Positions 19,262 to 30,698 of a stretch of DNA of 64,000 nt are shown here, piece by piece. Each line of letters opens with the position of its first letter. Within the stretch, counting starts at the first letter, position 1. The position numbers and the translations under genes are program-made. Below the pieces are notes generated by a model that did not search any database, had not been told where the DNA came from, and saw only the letters and a list, made by a program, of their open reading frames with translations. The DNA comes from Calothrix brevissima NIES-22 (GTDB lineage Bacteria > Cyanobacteriota > Cyanobacteriia > Cyanobacteriales > Nostocaceae): assembly GCF_002367995.1 (NCBI RefSeq), contig NZ_AP018207.1, forward strand, positions 6,026,646-6,090,645. The letters are read 5' to 3'.

Positions 19262-20371
19262 TCAGCTAAATTTTAAGTAAGTTTGCTGCATTGCTGCTTC
19301 TATAGAACCTAATTGCTGATAACATTGGATGAGTTTTTGAGATGGTGTTTCTCGTTGCTGTAATTTCACTTTCAGAGGTATTAATAAGTTTCTATCCGGG
19401 TCATCTTTCAAAGCCATTTCTGCTGCTTCTAAAACCTGATTTGCAACTAAGGATATCTCTTCGTTATTAAATCCTGATTTAGCGGAAACTTGATGTAAAG
19501 CTGCATCAGGAATTGTGGCTCGACCTGATAAAGATTCATCTAAAACTAAGCCTTTTAATAAAGCTAACAAAGCTGCATAAATCGAAAAATCATCACAGGT
19601 ATCAAAAGCCTTAAATTCAATTCTTCCTACTTCTGCGGGGATGCGTGCGACTTTAGTTAAAGAAGGAACGCTCACAATCGTTTGTTCGGCTTTTTCAACA
19701 AAAACTAGCGCCGCCGATCTTTTACCGGTTCTGACAAAAGTTCTTACCGATAATCCTGTCCATAAATCACCATTATAAAAAGGTGCGCTGTAACTAAAAG
19801 GAACTATATAAGGACTATAATAAGTTAACTTTTTACCAATATCAATTAGCTTTTCTACAGACAAATCTGCCATAGATATATTTAAATCTGGGCCGTATGT
19901 CACCATATAAATATTGGCGGTATTTTCGTCAGGATAAGCTTGGAGATATTTTTTTTCATACTCATTTAATGGTGGTTGCGGTTCAAAAACAGTTTTATAA
20001 GGATTAAAACTAGTTAATACAGGTGAAAAACCGTAATCACCAGCTACATCACGTAATAAGCAAAAACTTTCGGTTAATTCTTGAATCGCACCTTCAATAT
20101 TAGGGTGAATAGTCGTTCTAATTTCGATACCTTTAGGTAAGCAATCAATTACTTTATCAGAGTCAGCAAATCTTTCAAATCCTTCGATATACCATCTCTT
20201 AGCCTTAATTCCCGCATCACCTACACGTAAATGCGCATAATCATTAGGGTATGTTGGTAATCTTTCCACAATTTGGCTAAAATCAGCAAATTTTGTATTT
20301 TCAAAATCAGCAAAATTTCCTGCTTGATTCAGAAAAGCAACTTCGTGTTCAATCCCAAAAAAAAACGTCAT
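19262..20371 (-). CDS. GCS2-type glutamate-cysteine ligase-like protein
   Basis: A 369-residue member of the glutamate-cysteine ligase / carboxylate-amine ligase fold. The N-terminal FFGIEHEVAFLN (residues 4-15) is the GIExE-type strand of the family. RIEFKAFDTCDDFSIYAALLALL (about residues 245-267) matches the region that carries acidic and arginine active-site residues. The ligase would join an acyl group to an amine with ATP. It differs from the cyanobacterial GshA used for glutathione, so the acceptor is uncertain. It is convergent with the methyltransferase gene. The ATG at 20371 is directly after TATCATG context with weak ribosome-binding sequence. Confidence 0.78.
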   Translation of the reverse strand: MTFFFGIEHEVAFLNQAGNFADFENTKFADFSQIVERLPTYPNDYAHLRVGDAGIKAKRWYIEGFERFADSDKVIDCLPKGIEIRTTIHPNIEGAIQELTESFCLLRDVAGDYGFSPVLTSFNPYKTVFEPQPPLNEYEKKYLQAYPDENTANIYMVTYGPDLNISMADLSVEKLIDIGKKLTYYSPYIVPFSYSAPFYNGDLWTGLSVRTFVRTGKRSAALVFVEKAEQTIVSVPSLTKVARIPAEVGRIEFKAFDTCDDFSIYAALLALLKGLVLDESLSGRATIPDAALHQVSAKSGFNNEEISLVANQVLEAAEMALKDDPDRNLLIPLKVKLQQRETPSQKLIQCYQQLGSIEAAMQQTYLKFS

Positions 20372-20856
20372 GATATTACCTAAATATGTAGAGTTAATTG
20401 CAATTTGATGCTAAGTAATAAAACAGGAAATATTTCAACTCACATTTTGTAGTCATCCCAAATACATGAATTTGAGGATGCCATTTGCAGAAAATTACTG
20501 TTTATGCCAGCTATCTGAGATATATTCGCAATAGTGATTGTATCAAATAGGTAAGATTTTTTGCAATAAGCAGGTTATCTTGAATATTGTCTACGCTGCA
20601 ACAAGCTTTGTGAGGCTATAAAGCCATCAAAACTAAATTAAGGCTAAATAGATTAAGTAGAAAAATTATCAATACTTTTTTAAGAAGCTATCAGATTTTC
20701 AAAAGTATTTTTGCTCTGTTGATACATTTATCCTGCTCTCTAAGCTTGAAAAACCAATTCTCTCAGTCTTTAAAGTTAAATATGTAGCAGTTTAATACCC
20801 TTTAAGGTAGCTTACTATGTACTGTATGGACTGAGGACAGCTTGAGGTATGAGTTT
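20372..20856. other. Divergent spacer of about 480 bp
   Basis: A/T-rich sequence between divergent genes. No repeat and no reading frame worth reporting is seen. It ends with GAGGT at 20844-20848, the ribosome-binding site of the following gene. Confidence 0.35.
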
Positions 20857-21573
20857 ATGAAAAGTGTCGTTCAATCCCCTTATACTAGCGAACAAGTAGC
20901 GGCTTGGTTGCGTGGATTGCTCACTATTGCTCTAGCTGATGGTGACTTTGACGCACATGAAAAAGAATTAATTGCTAGTATAACGGAAAATGAATTAGCT
21001 CCAAGTATTAATTTTGATTCTCTGGAAGTGATTACACCAGAGGAATTAGCAGCAGTTTTGGGTAAAGGAACATCAGCAGCAGAAAATTTCTTGCGGACAG
21101 CTGTGATGGTAGCGATCGCAGATGGGATATATTCTCCCAGTGAAGACCAAGTTTTGCAACAGCTGTGTCAAGCACTAGGCGAACCCAAGGATTTAATCGA
21201 AGCCCTGCGCCACACCCTAGAACACACAGAACATGTAGATCCAACAATCGATAGCTTTCTCCAGCAAGAAGCATCCGCCCAGCCTTCTATCACCATTGGG
21301 CCTCATTCTCCTCCCCATGATGCACTTACCCCTGTACGCGATTGGTTAGACGGACTGGATATTCAAGATCCTAGAGTTGCTCGCTTTTTATGTAAAATGA
21401 TTCCGCCCCAGTGTCCCTTTGAACGGGATGTGAAGCTATTTGGACGCAAAATTGTACATATTCCGCCATTATGTAAAATTAATCCCCTGTATGAACAAAT
21501 GGTAGGTTTGCGTTTCCGCGCCCTCTCCTATTTGGCAGATGATTGTGGAGAGGATATTTCACCATATATTTAG
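20857..21573 (+). CDS. TerB-like / Mo-dependent nitrogenase C-terminal domain protein
   Basis: A 238-residue protein with two parts. Residues 1-130 resemble a tellurite-resistance TerB helical domain, with paired acidic helices (LLTIALADGDFDAHEKELI and VMVAIADGIYSPSEDQVL) typical of metal-binding TerB folds. The last 90 residues (ARFLCKMIPPQCPFERDVKLF...PLCKINPLYEQMVGLRFRALSYL) match the Mo-dependent nitrogenase C-terminal domain, which in cyanobacteria occurs as free-standing proteins and not as part of NifD/K. I start at the ATG at 20857, which has GAGGT 8 bases upstream, and not the TTG at 20842. Function unknown; a nitrogen-fixation link is by name only. Confidence 0.85.
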   Translation: MKSVVQSPYTSEQVAAWLRGLLTIALADGDFDAHEKELIASITENELAPSINFDSLEVITPEELAAVLGKGTSAAENFLRTAVMVAIADGIYSPSEDQVLQQLCQALGEPKDLIEALRHTLEHTEHVDPTIDSFLQQEASAQPSITIGPHSPPHDALTPVRDWLDGLDIQDPRVARFLCKMIPPQCPFERDVKLFGRKIVHIPPLCKINPLYEQMVGLRFRALSYLADDCGEDISPYI

Positions 21574-23426
<1,853 letters not shown>

Positions 23427-23640
23427 TTTCAATTCAAAATTCAAAATTCAAAATTCAAAACTTGTAATGAGAGCTTCATGAAGTATTCAAAATTGAAATT
23501 ATGAATTAAGCTGTTGTTTATTTAATTTGTGTATTAGACGCGGGCAAGATGCCCGCACTACAATAATTTTGCGTTTTCGTGTTACACCATTTAGCTGCAC
23601 ATCAGCTTACGAATTACGAATTACGAATTACGAATTACCC
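23427..23640. repeat. Mixed repeat spacer
   Basis: AATTCAAA octamers (23430-23462), a half copy of the GTAGTGCG palindromic family (CGGGCAAGATGCCCGCACTAC at 23541-23561), and AATTACG heptads (23609-23636) abutting the stop codon of the next gene on the other strand. Confidence 0.75.
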
Positions 23641-24768
23641 TTAAACTTTCACAAACCAGCGTTGACGATACATAATTACTGCAACTAGCCACCAAAAAAG
23701 GACGGTAACAAGGGCAAATAAAAATGAACCGTTGAAGGTTCCAGCCCAAGAAGCAAAAACATTTTGATAAATCCAGTTGAAGGTATTGGGAGCATTTTCC
23801 CCAGTACCAATATTGGTTTTAACTAATATTTTAATCAGTAACACCGATGCCACGAAAAGAGCGATCGCATTTAAGCCCATAATCTCAAATGGTTTACTCC
23901 AGCGTTTGATCCGCCGCACTTCAATCAATTCGTAACAAGCAGCTAGCAACAGTAACGCCCAACCACTAGTAAACACTACATAGGAACTCGTCCAGATTTT
24001 TTTGTTGATGGGAAATACCCACCCCCAAGCCGAACCAACAATTAAGCAGCCAACGCCAAATAATGCTAAACCAATACTTGTACGTGATTGTACAGACTGA
24101 GAACGTATCCATTGTCCAGCAAAGTAACCAGCTAATACGCTAATAATAGCGGGGATTGTGCTGAAAAGTCCTTCAGGGTCTCCTAAGAAATTAAAGCCAT
24201 CGCCCTTATACAGATGAGCTTTGGGTATAATTAATCTATCTACAAAAGCGCCAAAATTTCCTTCCCGCGTCAACACTCCTGCACCGTAACCAGGTACAGG
24301 TATGTACATCATCGCCAACCAATAGCCGATGAGTAAAACAGCCGCTAATATCCATTGACCTTTACGTGGTAACTTGAGGACTGTGAATGAAGCAAACAGA
24401 TAAGCGAGACTGATTCTTTGTAACACTCCCATTAGCCGGATACTGCTAAAATCGAAAGTCCAAATTCCCTTATTCCAAAAACCGTTGAGTAGCAAACCCA
24501 AGACAAACAGAATAGCCGCACGGCGCAAAATTCGCCAATAAACTCCCGATTGGGGTTTTTCGCCTTCAGTGTACTTTGACAATGAGAATGTCATCGCCAC
24601 ACCGATAATAAACAGAAAAAAGGGAAATACTAAATCAGTTGGCGTGCAACCGTGCCAATCGGCGTGTGCTAAGGGAGGATATACATCATCAGCAACTCCC
24701 GCCATATTGACGAGAATCATCCCAGCGATGGTGATACCACGAAAAACATCAAGTGAGGTCAGACGCAT
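23641..24768 (-). CDS. Multispanning acyltransferase-like membrane protein (HGSNAT/DUF5009 type)
   Basis: A 375-residue integral membrane protein with about ten hydrophobic segments. It opens MRLTSLDVFRGITIAGMILVN and continues HADWHGCTPTDLVFPFFLFIIG, the conserved start of the family that includes heparan-alpha-glucosaminide N-acetyltransferase and bacterial DUF1624/DUF5009 proteins. The histidine in HADWHG and the DLVFPFFLF segment are the conserved features. In bacteria it probably transfers acyl groups to cell-envelope sugars; the substrate is unknown. No other envelope genes are adjacent. The ATG at 24768 fits family alignments. Confidence 0.88.
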   Translation of the reverse strand: MRLTSLDVFRGITIAGMILVNMAGVADDVYPPLAHADWHGCTPTDLVFPFFLFIIGVAMTFSLSKYTEGEKPQSGVYWRILRRAAILFVLGLLLNGFWNKGIWTFDFSSIRLMGVLQRISLAYLFASFTVLKLPRKGQWILAAVLLIGYWLAMMYIPVPGYGAGVLTREGNFGAFVDRLIIPKAHLYKGDGFNFLGDPEGLFSTIPAIISVLAGYFAGQWIRSQSVQSRTSIGLALFGVGCLIVGSAWGWVFPINKKIWTSSYVVFTSGWALLLLAACYELIEVRRIKRWSKPFEIMGLNAIALFVASVLLIKILVKTNIGTGENAPNTFNWIYQNVFASWAGTFNGSFLFALVTVLFWWLVAVIMYRQRWFVKV

Positions 24769-24886
24769 AGCAGGAAAGAAGTCTTTTTGAGATCTACACA
24801 GTACAGCTGCTATGACAGCCGAGCAAGCAAAGTCTCTAGACTAACATAGAAGTTAAACTTTTGTAAAAAATGAAGTTGGTGATGTC

Positions 24887-24919
24887 AGATCCCCGACTTC
24901 TTCAAGAAGTCGGGGATCT
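24887..24919. repeat. 33-bp perfect palindrome, copy 1
   Basis: Arms AGATCCCCGACTTCTT and its reverse complement around a single C. An identical copy is at 30846-30878. It lies in the spacer upstream of the peroxiredoxin gene. Confidence 0.9.
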
Positions 24920-25000
24920 AGTCTTTCCTATCTTTACGGTCTTAACATCACTTAAAATAGTTGTTTCTGCAATTATCAAATTTGGAATTTTTTACAATCT

Positions 25001-25459
25001 ATGCCAGTTAAAGTTGGAGATACTGCGCCTGATTTCACCTTACCTGCGCAAACCGGCTCAACGGTAAGCTTAAGCGATTTTCGGGGCAAAAATGCTGTAG
25101 TTCTGTATTTTTATCCAAAAGATGACACGCCAGGATGTACTGCGGAATCCTGTGCTTTTCGCGATCAATATGAAGTGTTTAAAAACGCCGGCGCTGAAGT
25201 GATTGGTGTCAGTGGCGACTCTAGCGAGTCTCATCAAAAATTTGCGGCTAAGTACAATTTGCCCTTTACACTTTTAAGTGACAAAGGCGACCAAGTACGG
25301 AAACTTTACGGTGCAACAGCCGCCTTTGGTTTGTTTCCTGGTCGCGTGACTTATGTTATTGATTCACAGGGCGTTGTGCAATATGTTTTTGATTCAATGT
25401 TCAATTTTCAAGGACACGTTGAAGAAGCATTGAAAACATTGCAGCAATTAGTGAAGTAG
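25001..25459 (+). CDS. bcp: Peroxiredoxin, Bcp/PrxQ subfamily
   Basis: Thioredoxin-dependent peroxidase that reduces hydrogen peroxide and organic peroxides. It has 152 residues with the motif [17 protein letters not shown], giving the peroxidatic Cys46 and resolving Cys51 five residues apart, as in alpha-type PrxQ. The N-terminal [14 protein letters not shown] is standard. No signal peptide, so it is cytosolic. The ATG at 25001 lies about 80 bases after the 33-bp palindrome. It is followed by GGGGCAT repeats. Confidence 0.96.
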   Translation: MPVKVGDTAPDFTLPAQTGSTVSLSDFRGKNAVVLYFYPKDDTPGCTAESCAFRDQYEVFKNAGAEVIGVSGDSSESHQKFAAKYNLPFTLLSDKGDQVRKLYGATAAFGLFPGRVTYVIDSQGVVQYVFDSMFNFQGHVEEALKTLQQLVK

Positions 25460-25461
25460 GG

Positions 25462-25577
25462 CATAGGGCATTGGGCATGGGGCATGGGGCATGGGGCATG
25501 GGGCATTTGTCACAAACGTGATTAATCACCTACAGTTGTCTCCCTTGTCTCCCCTCTAGCCCCTAGCCCCTAGCCCC
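25462..25577. repeat. GGGGCAT heptads and CCCCTAG repeats
   Basis: GGGCAT(A/T/G)GG heptads at 25462-25505 and CCCCTAG units at 25554-25577 occupy the gap between convergent bcp and lrtA. Confidence 0.82.
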
Positions 25578-26228
25578 TCATTTACTCGCAGAGGCTTTTT
25601 CTACAGTGGTATTAGCATGGGCTGTTTTGCCGTTCTTGCTATGACCGTTGGTGTGGGCGTTGTTATGGCGGGGTTGAATGACACCATAACCGCCGTGGTT
25701 GCGTTCGTAAATTACGTTAATTTCATTCGTGTCGGAATTGAGGAACATATAAAAATCATGACCGACTAATTGCAGCTGTTCTAAAGCTTCGGCAACTGTC
25801 ATTGGTGGCATGGAGAAGTATTTTGTGCGGACGACTTCACTGGGGAGTTCGGGAGTGCGATCGCCAATTAAATCTCCAACTACTGGTTCTGCTACTACTA
25901 CCTCGTTAGTTGGTTGAGTTTTCTTATCTTGTTTTCTTTCTTTGTATTTGCGCAATTGACGAGCAATTTTATCTGCTACTAAGTCAATGCTGGCATATAA
26001 GTTTTCGCTGCTTTCCTCGGCACGGATGACGTTACCATTGGCATATATGGTGACTTCAGCTGCTTGTTTATTAGAAGCAATTCGGGGATTGCGAGCTACG
26101 CTAAGGTGCACATCCACTTCGTTGGTGATGTTTTGAAAATGATTAACCGCCTTTTCTATCTTTTGATGCACATAATCCCGAATGGCGTCGGTGATTTCAA
26201 TATTTTTGCCGTGGATGACAAGCTTCAT
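25578..26228 (-). CDS. lrtA: Ribosome hibernation promoting factor, long form (LrtA)
   Basis: Stops translation by dimerising 70S ribosomes in the dark or under starvation. It has 216 residues from the chosen start. The N-terminal S30AE domain ([20 protein letters not shown]) spans about 1-100. A charged linker with KERKQDKK follows, and the C-terminal dimerisation domain contains [20 protein letters not shown] and [17 protein letters not shown] start at the ATG at 26228, which has GGGAG 8 bases upstream, and not the codon at 26246. In cyanobacteria lrtA is a light-repressed transcript with a long leader; the 200-600 base gene-free region upstream fits that. Confidence 0.93.
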   Translation of the reverse strand: MKLVIHGKNIEITDAIRDYVHQKIEKAVNHFQNITNEVDVHLSVARNPRIASNKQAAEVTIYANGNVIRAEESSENLYASIDLVADKIARQLRKYKERKQDKKTQPTNEVVVAEPVVGDLIGDRTPELPSEVVRTKYFSMPPMTVAEALEQLQLVGHDFYMFLNSDTNEINVIYERNHGGYGVIQPRHNNAHTNGHSKNGKTAHANTTVEKASASK

Positions 26229-26855
26229 GTAAACTCTCCCGCTCAATATTTATTTGATGTGTATTCGTTTTGTATGAAAGGGAAATGCGGTAAGGTCTAT
26301 CACTGCCGCCAAAACAATCTCTGAAGTGTTTTGCTGTACTACCAATCTGCCTATCATGATTGTTGTATCTTATTTTACTATTGCGCGTTCCTGGGCAATA
26401 TTTCTCTATGTTGATGCAGGTATTTAATTGGTTGTCAGTCAATTGATTACCTATGTGAAAACCCTAATTTAAGCAATCTGAGCAGCATCTGTCTGACTTG
26501 CTTTTGCTATGGGAGCTATGTTTAGCTAACTATTAGTTATTGTTTTTTCTCCTGGGTATTCGCTGGCGTTGCATAGAGAATGTTAAGGTTTTGATGCAAA
26601 CAATTTGTTTAGACTTCATCAGCCAGTACATTTCTTCCTGTTGTTGTGGCGTGATGCTTATTGCAGAGAACTCCTCCTACACCCAGTTAGGTTATATATT
26701 CAAACTAGCATTTTGTATTTTCTAAAGTGGGTTCCGTTGATGTTCCTTTAAAATCCTTTGCATAGCTTGACATTTGTTGACCCTTACCCAGAGACTTGCA
26801 ATATTTTTTGTCCCTCAAGTAGTTGATTTTTCGTGGCGTCCGTAGTAATAAACCC
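26229..26855. other. lrtA leader and lipB upstream region
   Basis: 627 bases between divergent genes without a supported gene. The part next to lrtA may be its long 5' untranslated leader, by analogy with other cyanobacteria. Short reading frames here lack ribosome-binding sites. Confidence 0.4.
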
Positions 26856-27509
26856 ATGTCTTTGCATCGCTGTCTGTTATATAACCGAGGATTGTTACCT
26901 TACTTAGAAGCTTGGGAATGGCAGAGAGCGCTCATGAGCGATCGCATCCAAAACCCAAATCTAGATGATGTCTTAATTCTCTTGGAGCATCCCCCTGTAT
27001 ACACCTTGGGACAAGGAGCTAGTTTAGACTTTCTCAAATTTGACCTTAACAACAATAAATTTGATGTCCATAGAATTGAACGCGGCGGGGAAGTCACTTA
27101 CCATTGTCCTGGTCAATTGGTGGGGTATCCGATTTTAAATCTGCAACGCTATCAAAAAGACCTGCATTGGTATTTGCGTCAGCTAGAAGAAGTTTTAATT
27201 CGCGTATTGGCAATTTATGGCTTAAAAGGCGATCGCCTACCCTCATTTACAGGTGTTTGGATCGAAGGACGTAAAGTTGCAGCGATTGGGATTAAAGTTA
27301 GCCGTTGGATTACTATGCACGGCTTTGCTTTAAATGTCTGTCCCGATCTCACAGGCTTTAAAGAAATTATTCCCTGTGGTATTGCTGATAAACCTGTAGC
27401 TAGTTTAGCTCAATGGATTCCAGGGATTACCTGCGAAGAAGTGCGTTTCCATGTATCAAAATGTTTTGCAGAAGTGTTTGCTGTAGAGTTTGTCAATCCT
27501 GATTATTAG
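26856..27509 (+). CDS. lipB: Octanoyltransferase LipB
   Basis: Transfers octanoyl from acyl-ACP to lipoyl domains, the first step of lipoate synthesis. It has 217 residues from the ATG at 26856 ([20 protein letters not shown]); an in-frame TTG at 26823 would add 11 residues. Family motifs are [29 protein letters not shown], and the catalytic Lys in [20 protein letters not shown] and Cys in [13 protein letters not shown]. It is monocistronic, with a short STRR after the stop. Confidence 0.96.
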   Translation: MSLHRCLLYNRGLLPYLEAWEWQRALMSDRIQNPNLDDVLILLEHPPVYTLGQGASLDFLKFDLNNNKFDVHRIERGGEVTYHCPGQLVGYPILNLQRYQKDLHWYLRQLEEVLIRVLAIYGLKGDRLPSFTGVWIEGRKVAAIGIKVSRWITMHGFALNVCPDLTGFKEIIPCGIADKPVASLAQWIPGITCEEVRFHVSKCFAEVFAVEFVNPDY

Positions 27510-27935
27510 TTTTAATTGGTCATTGGTCATTGGCTGTATTTCCGTATTTAGTTATCAGGTATATGGTAAAATCACTGAGATTATAAACAGATTTTATATT
27601 ACATATAGTTTTTCACAATTACATCTACCTAACGATCTCAGTGTTTTCTTGTCGAAAAATTTATAAAAAGCAGCATAGTTTGGAAATTAAAATTTGATTG
27701 TGTAGAACATAAGCAACTACTGATACCAAATTATGAGTTTTGGCATGAGTCATCTTCACCAAAGGATTGTTGAAAATAATCACTTATTAAATATTTAACT
27801 TCAGTAGCGATAAATATTCAGTACAGATTGTGCTATGGCATAATTGCAGTGCAGGCTGCTGAATTAGTATCGATAAATCAACAGCATCAAATCGAACAAC
27901 CCATATACTATATCTTTATATAGACTTGCAAGACC
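27510..27935. other. Gene-free spacer of about 425 bp
   Basis: A TCATTGG pair occurs just after lipB (27517-27531). The rest is A/T-rich without a supported gene; it ends with the promoter region of the parvulin gene. Confidence 0.35.
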
Positions 27936-28697
27936 ATGAATGAAGTACTGAGAGTTGGTAACCGTACAATCACTGCTGATGAACTGATTCCTTTACTGGC
28001 AAGCTACCAAATGCTGCCACAGTTGCGACGGGAATTGATTATTGATGAGGCGATCGCATCAGTTGACTGTACGCAGGAAGAAATGAACGCTGCAAAACAG
28101 CAGTTTTTGGCTGAGAGACAGTTAAAATCAGAAGCTGAACTCAAAGCTTGGATGGAATATCAAGGTCTCAGCACTAATCAACTAGAAGCCATAACCCTAC
28201 GCAAGCTCAAAGTTGAAAAATTTAAGCAAATTACCTGGGGTAAAAAACTTGAATCCTATTTTTTTCAATCTAAATCTAGATTAGACAAAGTAATTTATTC
28301 CCTGCTGCGTACCCAAGATATAGGAATTGCCCAAGAATTATATTTTCGCATTCAAGACAAAGAGCAAACCTTTGCTGAAGTAGCCAGACAATATTCCCAA
28401 GGCCCGGAAGCGCAAACAGGTGGGTTAGTAGGCCCTGTGGAACTTAGTCAACTTCATCCTGCAATGGCGCAAATACTGATGAACTCTCAACCAGGGCAAG
28501 TTGTACCTCCCAACCGTATCGGCGAATGGTTTGTGATTGTGCAGTTAGAGAAATTTGTCACTGCACAACTAGATGATGCGATGAAAATGCGTTTGTTGAA
28601 TGAACTGTTTGAAAATTGGATGAACGAACAGCAAAAGCAAATTATGTTATCTGCTAATTCAGCCGATGACAGTTCTTCTTTTAGCAAATCGGCGTAG
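27936..28697 (+). CDS. Parvulin-type peptidyl-prolyl isomerase (SurA/PrsA-like)
   Basis: Cis-trans isomerase acting on peptidyl-proline, 253 residues. The N-terminal part (1-115) is a helical chaperone-like domain (ELIPLLASYQMLPQLRRELIIDEAIA). Residues 120-225 form the parvulin fold with TFAEVARQYSQGPEAQTGGLVGPVELSQLHP and GQVVPPNRIGEWFVIVQLE. No signal peptide is visible, so it appears cytosolic. In cyanobacteria such proteins often accompany type I secretion ABC transporters; here the ABC exporter gene is next but on the opposite strand, convergent, so that link is weak. Confidence 0.9.
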   Translation: MNEVLRVGNRTITADELIPLLASYQMLPQLRRELIIDEAIASVDCTQEEMNAAKQQFLAERQLKSEAELKAWMEYQGLSTNQLEAITLRKLKVEKFKQITWGKKLESYFFQSKSRLDKVIYSLLRTQDIGIAQELYFRIQDKEQTFAEVARQYSQGPEAQTGGLVGPVELSQLHPAMAQILMNSQPGQVVPPNRIGEWFVIVQLEKFVTAQLDDAMKMRLLNELFENWMNEQQKQIMLSANSADDSSSFSKSA

Positions 28698-28785
28698 TTT
28701 AGGAAGGGAAGGAGGACAAGGAGGACAAGGGGGACAAATGACTATTGGGGACATCCAATTTTTTAAATACCCAATCAATAAATTT

Positions 28786-28890
28786 GTAGTGCGTAAAGCC
28801 TTCGGCATAGCTTCGCTTAACGCGTAGCGTGTCCGAAGGACAAACGTCTCGCTCGCTGGTGTTCAAAAGCGAGCAAGATGCTCGCACTAC
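28786..28890. mobile_element. Palindromic element of the GTAGTGCG family, long form
   Basis: 105 bp with inverted ends GTAGTGCG / CGCACTAC. It contains a nested inverted pair CCTTCGG / CCGAAGG. It carries no coding sequence. The family has a short form at 34325-34368 and a half copy at 23541-23561. Confidence 0.78.
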
Positions 28891-28973
28891 GAAATATGGG
28901 TAATTTATTTTTATAAGTCCTTTGACTATTGACTATTGACTCTTGACTTTTGCCCCATGCCCCATGCCCAAAT

Positions 28974-30698
28974 TTAACTAAACTGCTGCGCATAAAATTT
29001 TGCATAGCGTCCGTGAAGGGCTAACAGTTCCTCATGGGTTCCGGATTCGACAATTTGCCCTTGTTCTAAAACTAAAATGCGATCGCATCTTTTGACTGTA
29101 CTTAAGCGATGAGCAATAATAAATACAGTGCGGCTTTCCATCAGTCTTTCTAAAGCCTCTTGTACCAAGGCTTCTGACTCGGAATCTAGGGCTGAGGTAG
29201 CTTCATCGAGTATCAAAATTTGCGGGTTGAGCAGTACAGCACGAGCGATCGCAATTCTTTGTCTTTGTCCCCCAGATAAATTCATTCCTCTTTCGCCTAC
29301 CCAAGTATCGTAACCTTCTGGTAGCTGGGTAATAAAGTTATGGGCGTTAGCAATTTTTGCGGCTTCGATAACTGCTGACATTTCAAAATATTCTTGTCCA
29401 AAGGCGATATTTTGGGCAATTGTTCCCGAAAACATCATAGTTTCTTGGGGAACGATACCGATTTGTCGCCGCAAACTGTTAAGGGTGACATCGCGAATAT
29501 CTACGCCATCAATCAAGATTTGACCGGATACTGGATCGTAAAATCGGGGTAGCAGATTCACAAATGTAGTCTTACCAGCACCAGAAGCACCCACAAGAGC
29601 GATCGCTTGTCCGGGATATACTAATAAACTGATATCTTTTAATACAGGTTCGCCTGGTTTGTAAGCAAAAGCTACGCGATCGTATTCCACTTTACCTTGC
29701 ACTGGCGGCAGGGCGATCGCATTTGGTTTTTCTAATACCGTGGGTTGAATGGCTAATAATTCAAAAACTCGGTCAACGGAAGCTTCACCTTGCTTAAATT
29801 CATTGTAATTATTAGTAGTATGACCAATGGGGTCAATTAATAACGCTGCTGCTGTTAAATAGCTGAAAAACTCTCCTACAGTTAAATTGCGTTGAGAAAT
29901 TTGCCAACCTCCCACCAATAACAGCGATAAAGCACTCACAGCTTCTAAAAATCCGACAATGGGAATTTGAATCGCCTTGAGTCTTTCGGCTGAGTATTTA
30001 GCTTTGAGACTGCGTTCAGCTTCATGGCTAAACCTCGCAATTTCGTAGCTTTCCGCCGCAAAAGCTTGAACTAAGCGAATACCGCTAAAAACTTCCGTGA
30101 GAATAGCCGATAAACTAGAGATACGGTTTTGACTGCGGCGAGAATATTTCTGTAACCGTTCCCCAAACCAACCAATTAAAATTCCCATCAATGGCGCAAC
30201 AATCACCGTTGCTAATGTTAGCTGCCAATTCAAGTAAATCATATAGATAGGAATTGCCAGCAATTGCAACACACAGGGAACTAAGTCATGAAATAATTTA
30301 TTAACTACTTCTCCTACCCTGTCAACATCCTCAGTTAGGCGGTAAGATAAATCACCTGCTTTTGCTGTTTCAAAATAGCTCAAGTTCAGCTTTTGTAGAT
30401 GGGAGTAGACTTGTTTACGCAGATTAAATGCTACCCTTAAAGCAGCTTGCGCCATGTAAATATCTTGGACAGACTGAAAAAACCCCCGCACTAGAAAGAC
30501 AACAGCGCAGATTCCTGCTAATTGTGCGATCGCTACTACATTACCCTCTCCAAACGGAACTGCCAATTTACCTGCAAGATTAATTAGCGTTAATGTAGCC
30601 AGCACATATCCCAAAATACCAATAAATCCCTTAATAATGGTTCGCCATTGGAGTTGAATATAGGGTAGCAGTTGCCAATAATTAGATCGCGTTTTCAA
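28974..30698 (-). CDS. ABC exporter, fused membrane and ATPase domains (MsbA-like)
   Basis: A 574-residue half-transporter that works as a homodimer in the inner membrane. Residues 1-320 hold six membrane helices (type IV ABC exporter fold). The ATPase domain shows VGASGAGKTTFVNLL (Walker A), LSGGQRQRIAIARAVL (signature), ILILDEATSALD (Walker B) and AHRLSTV (H-loop). It is similar to lipid or polysaccharide exporters of the MsbA/HepA branch; cargo not deducible. The start is a TTG (MKTRSNYW) with weak ribosome-binding sequence. The gene is single, with convergent repeats downstream. Confidence 0.92.
   Translation of the reverse strand: MKTRSNYWQLLPYIQLQWRTIIKGFIGILGYVLATLTLINLAGKLAVPFGEGNVVAIAQLAGICAVVFLVRGFFQSVQDIYMAQAALRVAFNLRKQVYSHLQKLNLSYFETAKAGDLSYRLTEDVDRVGEVVNKLFHDLVPCVLQLLAIPIYMIYLNWQLTLATVIVAPLMGILIGWFGERLQKYSRRSQNRISSLSAILTEVFSGIRLVQAFAAESYEIARFSHEAERSLKAKYSAERLKAIQIPIVGFLEAVSALSLLLVGGWQISQRNLTVGEFFSYLTAAALLIDPIGHTTNNYNEFKQGEASVDRVFELLAIQPTVLEKPNAIALPPVQGKVEYDRVAFAYKPGEPVLKDISLLVYPGQAIALVGASGAGKTTFVNLLPRFYDPVSGQILIDGVDIRDVTLNSLRRQIGIVPQETMMFSGTIAQNIAFGQEYFEMSAVIEAAKIANAHNFITQLPEGYDTWVGERGMNLSGGQRQRIAIARAVLLNPQILILDEATSALDSESEALVQEALERLMESRTVFIIAHRLSTVKRCDRILVLEQGQIVESGTHEELLALHGRYAKFYAQQFS

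Noticed and set aside
26540-26725. 61-codon frame upstream of lipB
   Set aside because: No ribosome-binding site, Cys/Phe-rich random composition, and it lies in a spacer.
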